Both the position numbers and the translations under genes were made by a program. A model generated the notes under the pieces. The model was not told the DNA's origin. It worked only from the letters and a program-made list of their open reading frames with translations, and did no database searches. Positions 33,950 through 43,061 of a DNA stretch of 64,000 nt are shown here, in pieces. The stretch's first letter is position 1; the number at the start of each line of letters is the position of its first letter. The stretch is from Longimicrobium sp. Lineage in GTDB: Bacteria > Gemmatimonadota > Gemmatimonadetes > Longimicrobiales > Longimicrobiaceae. The stretch spans positions 11,539 to 75,538 of the forward strand of contig NZ_DASVSF010000013.1 in assembly GCF_036388275.1 (NCBI RefSeq). Direction: 5' to 3'.

Positions 33950-34900
33950 GTGGATAGGGACATGCGTTACGAGAAAGGGTTGCTGCGTCGGATAGCACTT
34001 AGATCGGTGGAGCATAGCCGCAGGCCAACGCAGACGTACCATCAATTGCGCGATTGGCTGGAGCAGATGAGCTTATCGGACGAAGGGCTTGCCACTCTTT
34101 CGAATTTGTTGCACGACTTCCGGAAGAACCGATTTGAGCGTGTCCATGAGGTGCGTGCATTCGCGGGCGAGTTGGAAGACGCGTGGTGTAATCGCGCACC
34201 TGATGCGAATCCCTGCGAGGTGTTCAAGCAGGTATTAGCCCGACACTACTGTCACGGGTACCAAGTTCCTGCGAGTTCAACAAAGAGCAGCCGCGTAATG
34301 GACGCTCTTGATTTTCGTGACCGCCACCTTCTGCCGCGCGTTGCAGGACTTCCAGTGACGGGGAAGATCGGTATGAGGGCGCTTCGGCGATTAGAGAAGG
34401 CAGGGCTTGCGGGCGTGGTGAAACCTAGTACTTTCGGGAATAGGCGTGGTTTCGCATGGATAACTCGCGAGGACGTTTTGGAATCAGTTCGCAGCGCTCG
34501 AGATGCTACAAAGGCCCGAGATCTGCTAGGATTGACTCACGTACAACAGCACCAGCACATAATCGAAGTGAGATATCCGGAGGGATCCTTGGAACAAGTA
34601 AGACTGTGCTCTCCCACGTTCATTGAAGGGTGTCCGTCACTGATATACCGGTCTACTGTTTCTGCCGATGGGTGGGGTCGATCAGTGGATCTCGGCGCAG
34701 AAGCACTTGACGAAGGTGCGCCGGAGGCTGTTCACGAGGGAGTGCCGTTTAGTGATCACTTTGCGGTTGCTGACCTTGGACTTGTATTAACCCCCCCAAG
34801 AAACGCGTCTCCCGATGCTTTCTTGGCGACCATGCCTGATCGTTGGAGCCCTTCAGCCACGGAGGAAATCATTGGGTATCTACGTCCATCAGACCGCTGA
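33950..34900 (+). CDS. cassette protein A, unknown with HTH-like middle (316 aa)
   Basis: No recognised family. The N-terminal third is helical (YHQLRDWLEQMSLSDEGLAT). The middle has a winged-helix/MerR-like look (MRALRRLEKAGLAGVVKPST, FGNRRGFAWITREDVLE). The C-terminal third is beta-rich (HIIEVRYPEGSLEQVRL, FAVADLGLVLTPP). The start could be GTG 33950 or ATG 33962. It overlaps cassette gene B by 29 bp. Codon use (AGA, ATA, TTA present) differs from the host. A DNA-binding regulator or sensor is possible but unproven. Confidence 0.7.
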   Translation: MDRDMRYEKGLLRRIALRSVEHSRRPTQTYHQLRDWLEQMSLSDEGLATLSNLLHDFRKNRFERVHEVRAFAGELEDAWCNRAPDANPCEVFKQVLARHYCHGYQVPASSTKSSRVMDALDFRDRHLLPRVAGLPVTGKIGMRALRRLEKAGLAGVVKPSTFGNRRGFAWITREDVLESVRSARDATKARDLLGLTHVQQHQHIIEVRYPEGSLEQVRLCSPTFIEGCPSLIYRSTVSADGWGRSVDLGAEALDEGAPEAVHEGVPFSDHFAVADLGLVLTPPRNASPDAFLATMPDRWSPSATEEIIGYLRPSDR

Positions 34901-35729
34901 AGAATTTATTGCGAGTCTGTCAGAGCCAGATTTTGCGCTGGCGATTGTCTCAGCAATCAATGGTGGGGACTTCGGTCCGATCCGAATTCTCGACGATCCT
35001 AGTCCACAGCGTCAGCTTGCCGATATTCACAACAAACTTCCCCCAGCCCTGCGAGCCAAATTCAAGTCGGCTGTTGTTCGTATAATCCGCGAGTGGGTGG
35101 TTGATGATCCAATTCAGCAGTTGGAGCCGGTTGTTTTTCTCGCCGGATATATCAAAGCTTCTGATGCTGTAGCGCCATTAAGGACGCTTCTAGAAACCTA
35201 TGCGGCGAGGGGTGTTTATAATTCGGATTCCATAAACGAGGGTGTAGGAAGTATCTTGGGCGTACTCCACGGTTTTGCTCCTGATGCTGAGGTTAAGAAG
35301 CTGTTGGAGAAGCTGTATTGCGGCGACGAACTTGTTCCTAGGTTCACAGGACAGATCTTTGTTGCTCTTTGTTGTTGCGACCCTGATAACTATACGTTTT
35401 ATGTGCCCCGGTTGCTGCAGTTCGTTCGTGAGACTCCGGAGAACTTTCCTCGGTTGGACCTTATCTTGGGAGAGTTCGTTGATCAAGTTACAATCGAGAT
35501 TTTCTGTAGAGAGTTAGGTGAACTAACTAGCGACGATCAATTGGAGATGCTCCACCTCATTAAAGCAAATGTAAGCGAGGTTGTACTTTTGCCCACCGAT
35601 TCAGGTATCAAACTTCAGTATGAGTCTCATGCTCCGATTCCACTCCGACTTCCGGAAAATTCACTTGTCAGGTTATTGGATCTCCAGTGCGAGACAATCG
35701 CAACTGAGTACGGCGGGGCGGTGGAGTGA
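34872..35729 (+). CDS. cassette protein B, HEAT-like helical protein (285 aa)
   Basis: No recognised family. Repeating helix pairs: IQQLEPVVFLAGYIKASDAV then APLRTLLETYAARGVY; GVGSILGVLHGFAPDAEVKK then LLEKLYCGDELV; and FTGQIFVALCCCDPDNYTFY. This gives a HEAT/ARM-like solenoid look, with a beta-rich end. I chose the TTG at 34872 because GGAGGA precedes it by 5-7 bases inside the end of gene A. Likely translationally coupled to A. Confidence 0.75.
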   Translation: MGIYVHQTAEEFIASLSEPDFALAIVSAINGGDFGPIRILDDPSPQRQLADIHNKLPPALRAKFKSAVVRIIREWVVDDPIQQLEPVVFLAGYIKASDAVAPLRTLLETYAARGVYNSDSINEGVGSILGVLHGFAPDAEVKKLLEKLYCGDELVPRFTGQIFVALCCCDPDNYTFYVPRLLQFVRETPENFPRLDLILGEFVDQVTIEIFCRELGELTSDDQLEMLHLIKANVSEVVLLPTDSGIKLQYESHAPIPLRLPENSLVRLLDLQCETIATEYGGAVE

Positions 35730-35802
35730 AAAGGCCTTGTTCCTAAACGAGGAACGGTTCCTGGCTACAGTTGCATTTTGAACTCACGACCCTGAGGTCC
35801 AA

Positions 35803-38046
35803 GTGGAAAGAATAGAGTTGAAGAACTACGTGCGGGACTGTGAACGTCTAGGTCGAGCCGTAAACCACGCGCTGGAAGATCTCGAGTTTATGCATGTTCA
35901 AAAGAAAAAAATTCGCTATGCGGTCGATTTTTCTGAGATTTATGCTTACGCACAACCGGCAAAAACAGCCAGAGAATTCCTGTTCCTGGATGATTCCGAA
36001 GAGACGGCAGAGTACGCTCAGCGGATCGCACTAGACCGGCTCTTTTTTACTGGGACCGAGAAACCTGTTTTATTAGCGCCGTACGCCCTTGAGCTTCAAA
36101 CGTTTGTAGTTGAGCAGCAGCGGGAGGCACTCAACTCTTCTCTGCGTATTTTCCCGAGCTTTAGCACTTACGTTACTGGCCAAGAATTCCAAGCGGCGGC
36201 TGCGTTGGCTGAAAGGATTGCACAGGAGCATCGAGCTCCCACTGTCGATGAAGAGAGGATGTTTACCACGTTTCTGGAAACGCATGGTAGCTGGTTGCGT
36301 GCCTCGCTTCTGGATACGGAACCCCAGCCTATTCGCCGCATCCGATCGCTGTTCCAAGCTTCCCGGCTCGACAATTTGGAAGCTCTGCTGAACGAACCGC
36401 CAAATCTCGACTCCCGTATTGTGGATCGGTGGTTCGCTGCGCTTCGAGGAGCATCAGGTGGGAAGCGCTCGATCAGTGGCTGTAGAATCGACGCTTTGGC
36501 AATGGCTACTCTGGAGTCGTCCCACAGGAAACTCGAACGAGAAGGAGTGCGACTGCTTCTCGTTACGCGCAGCGATACGATGCACAATTTGTTCGAAGCA
36601 GAGCACGATAGCGGACTGTGGAACCGCGGGCTCTTGCTACGGCATCCTCGTGTGTTGAGCGTCTTGGCCTCTGTGGAAGGTCGTGATTACGGCGATGCCC
36701 GCGAACAGTTGCAATCGACGCTTCGGACGCTTTCAGATTTCAGCACCCTCATCCGGCACGGACTCGCGAAGTCCGGTTTTGGTTTGGGTCGCGACGTATA
36801 CGACTCCTACATCGCGAAACTCCGCAAGCACTGGGCTGCCTCGGAGCAACTCGCAGTAGCGGCATCAGGCGAACCAGGCGGAAGACACCGCACGGGCGAG
36901 ATAGATGTTATACCTCGTAGTGTAAAAGAGATTATCGCACTGCTCCGCGACAGTGAGCAATTGAAGCAGGCTATTTATTCGAGGATCCAAGCGATCGCGG
37001 ATATCGTTGATCATGAGCATCGAATTCTTGGGGGGCTGGCTCGCGTACTCAATGAGAACAACCGGGACCGTCTAAATGATGTATTGCACGCGGAGAGAAA
37101 CGGAGGCATGTCGTTGCTTCGTACGAAGCTGAGGCGGTTTCCGTATACCCTGCATCTGTACTCGGATACGGGAGCTACTTTCGCTGAAATGCTTTGTTTA
37201 GATCCTGTGAGTCTACTTTCATGGAGAGAGATGGTCGATTTCTTCTGGAGGACGGGTGAGTCTGAAATGCTCGCGGATCGCTATGAAGGTTTGTTGATAA
37301 TGGCTTGTGTTATAGCAACGGTTAATGAGTGGGATTTGGCGGAGCAGTACTGCAAGGGTGCTATCGAGACCGCTCGCGATCTCACACCTGTACGGGTCGA
37401 TGCCGGCGATGTCTCGCCTCATGAAGCAATATTCTTGTTGGCTGTTTGTCATCGCAAATTTATGGCTACTGTCGAACGCCTGCACGTTGGCATCGATCTG
37501 CTTCAAACCGCTTCACAGCAGAAGCGGGAGTGGAACATTCTTCGGGGTGAGCTCGACCGAGATGATCCGCGTTATCTGAATGAGCGTGCTGTACAGATTC
37601 TGCTGCTGAATACACATTTCCGTTCTTCTGACCCACTAGTTCCGGAGCTTTCGTCTGACTACGCGCTTATGCTACTTGACAAGGCAGATGAAGTAGTGGG
37701 CGACGATTTATTGTTGAAGGCGCAGATCGCTAACAACCGGTTGTATTACCAAGTGGTTACCGCCGGCGACAAGGATTTTTCTGCTTTGCGTAACCAGCTT
37801 GATGGCCTCAAAGCCCTACAATCCACACTTGAACCTAATCAGGACCGTTGGCCAGCTTTTATTCAACATACAGTGGCATACGCTGATTGGGCACTGAACT
37901 ATCCCCATTCTTCTCAACGGCGCGAACAGATCATTACGTGCTTAGCAAATTTGGTGGAAGGCATGAGTCAGGAAGGAGATCGTGAGCTAAGGAAAGCGTA
38001 TGAGGCACAATTAAAAGCGGTTCAAGCCAACCAACCGTTTAAGTAA
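35803..38046 (+). CDS. cassette protein C, possible PIN-like nuclease plus TPR-like helices (747 aa)
   Basis: No recognised family. N-terminal AVDFSEIYAYAQP, then around residue 228 CRIDALAMATLESSHRKLE followed by VRLLLVTRSDTMHNLF. This spacing of aspartates (D...E / D-A-x-x-A / T-x-S-D) is like a PIN or NYN-type metal-dependent nuclease. The C-terminal half has paired helices of TPR character (YEGLLIMACVIATVNEWDLA, EQYCKGAIETA). GTG start at 35803 behind CTGAGG. Last gene of the AT-rich cassette. Nuclease activity is inference from pattern only. Confidence 0.7.
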   Translation: MERIELKNYVRDCERLGRAVNHALEDLEFMHVQKKKIRYAVDFSEIYAYAQPAKTAREFLFLDDSEETAEYAQRIALDRLFFTGTEKPVLLAPYALELQTFVVEQQREALNSSLRIFPSFSTYVTGQEFQAAAALAERIAQEHRAPTVDEERMFTTFLETHGSWLRASLLDTEPQPIRRIRSLFQASRLDNLEALLNEPPNLDSRIVDRWFAALRGASGGKRSISGCRIDALAMATLESSHRKLEREGVRLLLVTRSDTMHNLFEAEHDSGLWNRGLLLRHPRVLSVLASVEGRDYGDAREQLQSTLRTLSDFSTLIRHGLAKSGFGLGRDVYDSYIAKLRKHWAASEQLAVAASGEPGGRHRTGEIDVIPRSVKEIIALLRDSEQLKQAIYSRIQAIADIVDHEHRILGGLARVLNENNRDRLNDVLHAERNGGMSLLRTKLRRFPYTLHLYSDTGATFAEMLCLDPVSLLSWREMVDFFWRTGESEMLADRYEGLLIMACVIATVNEWDLAEQYCKGAIETARDLTPVRVDAGDVSPHEAIFLLAVCHRKFMATVERLHVGIDLLQTASQQKREWNILRGELDRDDPRYLNERAVQILLLNTHFRSSDPLVPELSSDYALMLLDKADEVVGDDLLLKAQIANNRLYYQVVTAGDKDFSALRNQLDGLKALQSTLEPNQDRWPAFIQHTVAYADWALNYPHSSQRREQIITCLANLVEGMSQEGDRELRKAYEAQLKAVQANQPFK

Positions 38047-38119
38047 AAAGGACGCGAACACGGTGGGCGCAGAGTATCAGTTGGATTGATCTCCTTGCGA
38101 TCGCGAGTTCTCGGCCCGC

Positions 38120-38149
38120 GTCGAGGGTGAATGTGTCGAGGGTGAATGT
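38120..38149 (+). repeat. 15-bp tandem direct repeat at the island's right edge
   Basis: Two adjacent copies of GTCGAGGGTGAATGT (38120-38134, 38135-38149), where base composition returns from AT-rich to host-like. Could be a recombination scar. The rest of 38047-38321 holds no gene. Confidence 0.7.
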
Positions 38150-38321
38150 TAAGAGATGCCTGCCGCCGTGAGGGAGTCAACCGCCTTGTCATCTCCGTCG
38201 AAACCGCACAACCCCTTGGCCTGCTTCCTGCCCTTCCGCCCGCCGCGTACGTTGCGCGGCGGGCGGTTTGCTGCCGTGAGACGCGGGTCCACACGCCACA
38301 CCGACAGAGAAGCGAAGCCGC

Positions 38322-41018
38322 ATGGTCCAGGTCCCGACCACACCTCCCAGCGAGCGTTACCCCGGCCGGCCCGCCGAGGGCCGCGTCGTCGTCATCGCGC
38401 CCACGCGGGCAGCGTGCGAGACCATCGAACTCGGCGTGCAGCTGACGGGCGTCGAGACGATCATGCAGCGCGAGCACGGAGCCGAGATCGCCGAGCTGGC
38501 GCGCTCGGGCCGCGGCTTTGGGATCATGGCGGGGACGGGCACGGGCAAGACGCTGGCGATCCGCCCCATCGCGCAGGCCATCGTGGGCGAAGAGCTGCGC
38601 GTGGGCGTGGTGAACCGCGAGCGCGAGGCCACGCCCGAGACGCCCACCTGGAACGTGGTGATCGTCACAACGGGCATCGCGCGGCGGTGGCTGCAGGACG
38701 ACATGATCGACAAGTCGGACGTGGTGATCGTCGACGAGATCCACCAGACCAGCGCCGAGCTGGAGCTGTGCCTGGCGCTGGCCAAGCGCGCCGGCTGCCG
38801 CTTCATCTGGCTCTCCGCCACCGTCGATCCCCGCTTCTACGCCGAGTACCTGGGCAGCGCCGCGGTCATCGAGTCCAGCGCGTTCGATCCCAAGATGGCA
38901 GCCGACGTGCGGGTGTCGAACACCAGCAACCCTGTCGCCTTCCTGGGCGAGCGCTTCATGCGCCACGTGGTGAAGGACAAGCGCGGCGTGGCGGTATTCG
39001 TCCCCACGCGCGCGGGAACGGAGATGGTGGCCAAGGAGGTGAGCGAAAAGTGGAGGCACGTGCTCACCGAGTTCTACCACGGCGGCGAGCCGGTCGCCAA
39101 GCTGCGCCCGTTCCTGGAGGACGAAGGCGCGGAACACCCGTTCGTCCTGTCGATGACGGCGGCGGGGCAGAGCGCGCTGAACATCCGCGGGCTCGACACG
39201 GTGGTCATCGAGGACGCGCAGTTCACCACCATCGTCAACAAGGGGAAGACGGTGCTCACGCGGATGCCGCTGGGCGCCAACGAGATCCTGCAGATGGCGG
39301 GACGGGTGCACGGCCGCGTGCCGGGCGGCGAGGTGTGGATCCTGTCGGACCGGCAGATCGACTTCTACGCGCTGCGGCCCACGGAGCCGCACTTCCAATT
39401 GGCGGGCGACCCCGAGCGCGTGGCGATGACCTGCGCCGACATGGGCGTCCGCGCCGACGAGCTGGACCTTCCCGTGCCGCTGGACCGCATCGCCTACCGC
39501 CGGGCGATGGACACGCTGCAGCGCCGCGGCATCATCGCCAACGGCCGGCTGACGCCGTACGGCCGCTCCGTCGAGGTGCTGCCGGTAGACCGCTCCTGGG
39601 GCGAGCTGCTGGTGAACGCCGAGGAGCACCTGGTGCCCGTCGTGGCGGTCTGCGCGTCCATCGAGTCGCTTCACCGCATGCTGCGCCAGCAGGACAACGA
39701 CATCGGCCAGTACGTGGTGCCCGGCAGTGACCACCTGACGTCGTACGCCATCTACCGCGACGCGCTGGAGCAGACCGGGTCGATGGGCGCCGTCTACGGC
39801 CTGCCACGCCACGTCTTCGATCCGCAGGCGCTGGAAGAGTGGGCCGAGGAGCGCGGTGTGATGATGCGCTCCATCGAGGACGCGGCCCTGGCCATCGCCT
39901 CCATCTTCCGCGGGCTGGACCTGACGCTGCCGCGCACCCTGCCCAAGATGAGCGGGCGCATCGAGCGCGAGTGGCAGGCGCTGCTCGCGCGGGTGATGCC
40001 GTTCGACCTGGTGATCGACGAAGAGACCAGCTGGGGCGAGGAGGTGAACGTCTCTAAGACCAGCTACTGCAGCAGCCACGGCGTGGTGGCGGGGCAGATC
40101 AACTACTTCGCCGACAAGTTCGGGCGCGCGCGCGGCAGCATCTCGGGGAGCCAGCTTCCGTACGACCTGATCTGGGAGAACGCGCAGCCTGGCGAGGCGC
40201 AGGTCACGTACGATCCGGCGCACCGCCGCGCGCCCCTGCGCGCCATCCGCACTCGCGAGTTCCACGGCTTCGTGCTGGACAGCGACGAGAAGCCGATCGA
40301 CCGCTTTCCGGAGGAGCTTGCGGACCCGTGCCGCCGCGTGCTGGCCGAGGCGGTGGCCAGCGGACAGGCGCAGCACCGCGACCTGAACGCCAGCCGCGAG
40401 GCGCTCCGCGAGCTACGCGAAATCTTCCGCCGCTCCGCGGGATCCACGGCGTCCGTCGGGGAAAAGGAGTTGACGGAGTACCTGATGCAGCGGCTGGCGG
40501 GCGTCAACTCGTACTCCGAGTTCCTGGAAACGCCGCTGCAGATCAACCCCGACGACCTGGTGCCGGCGGAGGAGCGCGCGCGGTGGCTGGCGCTGCCCAG
40601 CACCATCGTCATCGCGGAGCGCGTGTACCCGCTGGACTACGCCTTCGAGGACGGCCAGGCGGTGGTGCGCGCGCGGATCCCCGCGAAGGCGCTCACCTAC
40701 GCGGACGAGGACGAGCTTCCCGTCTTCGACCGGCCGCTGCACTGGACGGTGACGCGCGGCAAGCACGAGGCGATCCGCGCAACCTCGCTGGACGAGGCGC
40801 GGGTGTTGGTGCGCGACACCTCTCCCGCCACGCGCGCCCGCGCCCGCGACGCGGAGGACGGCGACCGCCCGCGCGGTGGGGGGGGAGGACGCCGCGGCGG
40901 AGGCGGCGGCCGCGACGAGGGCGGACGCGGCCCGCGGCGGTCCGGTCAGCGCAAGGGCGCGAGAGGCGGCCGCGGGGGCAAGGGCGGGCCGAAGGGACGC
41001 AGGCGCGCGCGGCACTGA
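38322..41018 (+). CDS. DEAH-box helicase with RGG-rich tail
   Basis: 898 aa, HrpA/HrpB-like superfamily 2 helicase. P-loop GTGTGKT (71-77), DEIH (138-141), SAT (165-167) and motif VI QMAGRVHGR. Residues 820-898 are an Arg/Gly tail (GDRPRGGGGGRRGGGGGRDE) likely to bind RNA. The order is unusual: a short segment before the P-loop and a long C-terminal domain unlike the HrpA OB region. RNA remodelling is the likely role; cytosolic. Confidence 0.85.
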   Translation: MVQVPTTPPSERYPGRPAEGRVVVIAPTRAACETIELGVQLTGVETIMQREHGAEIAELARSGRGFGIMAGTGTGKTLAIRPIAQAIVGEELRVGVVNREREATPETPTWNVVIVTTGIARRWLQDDMIDKSDVVIVDEIHQTSAELELCLALAKRAGCRFIWLSATVDPRFYAEYLGSAAVIESSAFDPKMAADVRVSNTSNPVAFLGERFMRHVVKDKRGVAVFVPTRAGTEMVAKEVSEKWRHVLTEFYHGGEPVAKLRPFLEDEGAEHPFVLSMTAAGQSALNIRGLDTVVIEDAQFTTIVNKGKTVLTRMPLGANEILQMAGRVHGRVPGGEVWILSDRQIDFYALRPTEPHFQLAGDPERVAMTCADMGVRADELDLPVPLDRIAYRRAMDTLQRRGIIANGRLTPYGRSVEVLPVDRSWGELLVNAEEHLVPVVAVCASIESLHRMLRQQDNDIGQYVVPGSDHLTSYAIYRDALEQTGSMGAVYGLPRHVFDPQALEEWAEERGVMMRSIEDAALAIASIFRGLDLTLPRTLPKMSGRIEREWQALLARVMPFDLVIDEETSWGEEVNVSKTSYCSSHGVVAGQINYFADKFGRARGSISGSQLPYDLIWENAQPGEAQVTYDPAHRRAPLRAIRTREFHGFVLDSDEKPIDRFPEELADPCRRVLAEAVASGQAQHRDLNASREALRELREIFRRSAGSTASVGEKELTEYLMQRLAGVNSYSEFLETPLQINPDDLVPAEERARWLALPSTIVIAERVYPLDYAFEDGQAVVRARIPAKALTYADEDELPVFDRPLHWTVTRGKHEAIRATSLDEARVLVRDTSPATRARARDAEDGDRPRGGGGGRRGGGGGRDEGGRGPRRSGQRKGARGGRGGKGGPKGRRRARH

Positions 41019-41092
41019 GGGCGGGTCATCCCGGGGTGAGGCCCTGTGGATCCAGGGGAGTGTCCCAGCTTGGGTGAGTCCCCGGCCCTGCA

Positions 41093-41147
41093 CGGGCGAA
41101 TGAATTCGCTGCAACAACCCCACGATGTCCGCCTTCGCGGACTACCC
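41093..41147 (-). repeat. interspersed repeat R1, reverse copy
   Basis: Reads CGGGCGAATGAATTCGCTGC then AACAA, the reverse complement of the R1 core; the hairpin part is diverged. Confidence 0.8.
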
Positions 41148-41193
41148 TGCCGCGGATGCACTCCGCAGCAGTGTGGCGCGCCCCCGCCGCGGT

Positions 41194-41270
41194 GTCATCC
41201 CGACGGAGCGGCCACGGTGAAAGCTGACCTGACACCGTAGACCGCAGCGACCGAGGGATCCGCCACACAC
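41194..41270 (+). repeat. interspersed repeat R3, third copy
   Basis: Begins GTCATCCCGACGGAGCGGCC and ends GAGGGATCCGCCACACAC, matching 2739-2814. Confidence 0.85.
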
Positions 41271-41327
41271 CACGCGAGGTGCGCCGAGCCAGCCCCGGCA
41301 CACACCGCTCTGGCCGGCTTCCATGCC

Positions 41328-41426
41328 GCTGCCGCGCCCGGGCTGAGAAGTGCCCCAGGCAAGATCCTTCGGCCCGCGAGGGATGGTGCGCGGGCGAGTC
41401 CGGCGCGCCTGGGCCTCAGGATGACA
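41328..41426 (-). repeat. interspersed repeat R2, reverse copy
   Basis: GCTGCCGCGCCCGGGCTGAG through GCGCCTGGGCCTCAGGATGA, the reverse complement of the 18114 and 55337 copies. Confidence 0.85.
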
Positions 41427-41476
41427 AATTGTTGCGCACCAATGGCTTGGCCTCGCGCTCAACCCTGAAGTGTACC

Positions 41477-41505
41477 CCCTCTCCCACGCTGTTTGTGGGA
41501 GAGGG
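41477..41505. repeat. palindromic element R4
   Basis: Perfect stem CCCTCTCCCAC / GTGGGAGAGGG with a 7-base loop (GCTGTTT). A near copy with inverted loop lies at 18279-18307. Confidence 0.8.
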
Positions 41506-41564
41506 TGGACGAGCCTAGGCGAGGACGGGTGAGGGCCCCACGGCACCCAAGGCCTCGGCACCGG

Positions 41565-41669
41565 TGACCGCTGCCGCGCCCGGGCTGTTACGTGTCCGCG
41601 GCAAGATCCTCCGGCCCGCGAGGGATGGTGCGCGGGCGAGTCCGGCGCGCCTGGGCCTCACGGATGACA
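41565..41669 (-). repeat. interspersed repeat R2, second reverse copy
   Basis: Same family as 41328-41426 and only 140 bp away, with GATCCTCCGGCCCGCGAGGG inside. Together with the neighbours it makes a repeat mosaic from 41093 to 41773. Confidence 0.85.
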
Positions 41670-41723
41670 GGATGCCGCTCAATCGAACTCGGGCGTGCCA
41701 CACACCCACGGCTGCACCCCAAC

Positions 41724-41773
41724 AAGCCAATCCACGAAGGTGGATTTCGTGTGTTTGTTGCAGCGAATTCATT
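41724..41773 (+). repeat. interspersed repeat R1, left part of the copy split by the IS
   Basis: Contains AAGCCAATCCACGAAGGTGG and runs to GCAGCGAATTCATT, where the insertion sequence begins. The right part resumes at 43062 with AATTCATTCGCCCGTGCC. The shared AATTCATT is the 8-bp target duplication. Confidence 0.9.
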
Positions 41774-43061
41774 GAGGGTTGGTCATAAATGTATCTCGTG
41801 TAGTGTCAGGGCCCTACAGAATTCTTCGATTTCTCGTGTCCTGATGTGGCCGCCGCGCTTATGCGCTGCGAAGAAAGGCCTTGATCCCGATCTGGTTCAG
41901 GTCGCCCGTCTGATAGCGGTGCAGGAGGGCGAGTTGGTAGAGCAGTAGTGCGCCGAGTGCCAGCCGTGCGGTGTTGGCCAGCCCCCGGGTGGTGACCGGG
42001 CGCCGGAAGTCGAAGATGTTCTTGAAGAGGCCGTTGAAGTTCTCGATGCTGTGGTGACGGATGGAGTGCAGCATCTGCCGCACGATGGCGCCGTCGTCGG
42101 TTCGCGGCCGTTTGCTGCGACTACCCGCCACCAAGTGGCGACCGGCCTGGTTGCAGGCCGAGTGCAGTTGCTTGCAGTTGTACTGCGAATCCGCCATGAC
42201 GAAGCGGACTTCCGGCGGGAGTTCGTCGAGCATCGGCAGCACGACCACGTTGTCGGCCTCGTTGGCTGGGCGGAGCCGGGCCGAGAGGGGGATCCAGACG
42301 CTCGCGACGGTGATGACGACGTGGAGCTTCCATCCGTAGACCCACCCGTGCCAGCCGGAACGGGTCCAGTGCGCCTCCGTGTCGATGCTGGTGTTGGGGA
42401 CCACACCTGCTTTACGGTCATTCATGTGCCAGGGAGCCCCGCATGCGCGCAGGGTCGTGCTGTCCGCCGCGACCGCGCGGGCGCACCGCTCCCAAGGCTG
42501 GTAGAGTTGGACCAGGTGGTGTCCCAGGCAGGCGATCAGGGCTGGCAGGGTCGTGGGGAGCCGCTTGAGACGCCGCTCGAACGTACGCCGAGCAGGCATC
42601 TTCCCGTCCGGAAAGAGAAGAGCGCGGATCTCTGCGATCTCCGCGCTCGGCTCTGAAAGGACACTGAAGAGTTCGTGGACGCGATACAGGCGTCGCAGAA
42701 CCATGATCACGAGCAGCTTGAGGAACAGCCGCTCGGAGTAGACAAGAGGACGCCCCCGCTGTCGCTTCGACGGCGGGGGCGGCTCAGGGATCGAGTCCAC
42801 CAGACGCAGCAGTTGCAAAAGGAGCCGATCGCGTATACACATACGGCAGGCCTCCCTGTGGGGGTGTGTGGTCCTCGACAAACCTCACAGTCCACGCAGG
42901 AGCCTGCCGCGTCAAGAGTTTTCTTGGCGCGGCTTTCTCATTTGTTTTGGCGCAGCGGCTTCTGAGTGGGAGTAGAGGGGTGCGGTCCGAAAAGGCCACG
43001 CCGGAACCCCAAATTCCACAAGCCTTTATGTAGGAGGCTGATGGAATTATGACCAACCCTC
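41774..43061 (-). mobile_element. complete insertion sequence, 1288 bp
   Basis: Perfect 15-bp terminal inverted repeats GAGGGTTGGTCATAA (41774-41788) and TTATGACCAACCCTC (43047-43061). They are flanked by an 8-bp direct repeat AATTCATT (41766-41773 and 43062-43069). It carries one intact DDE transposase gene on the minus strand. Intact ends, gene and duplication suggest a recent insertion. IS4/IS5-superfamily by transposase look; exact family not assigned. Confidence 0.95.
41859..42842 (-). CDS. DDE transposase of the insertion sequence
   Basis: 327 aa. Catalytic triad candidates: Asp in AVAADSTTLRACG, Asp in RFVMADSQYN, Glu in HHSIENFNGLFKNIFDFR (the Y/H-x-x-E-N-F-N type). A WHGWVYGWKLHVVITV strand lies between them. 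The N-terminal region has a helical DNA-binding look. ATG 42842 with GGGAGG eight bases upstream, preferred over the longer frame from 42881. No frameshift. Confidence 0.9.
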   Translation of the reverse strand: MCIRDRLLLQLLRLVDSIPEPPPPSKRQRGRPLVYSERLFLKLLVIMVLRRLYRVHELFSVLSEPSAEIAEIRALLFPDGKMPARRTFERRLKRLPTTLPALIACLGHHLVQLYQPWERCARAVAADSTTLRACGAPWHMNDRKAGVVPNTSIDTEAHWTRSGWHGWVYGWKLHVVITVASVWIPLSARLRPANEADNVVVLPMLDELPPEVRFVMADSQYNCKQLHSACNQAGRHLVAGSRSKRPRTDDGAIVRQMLHSIRHHSIENFNGLFKNIFDFRRPVTTRGLANTARLALGALLLYQLALLHRYQTGDLNQIGIKAFLRSA

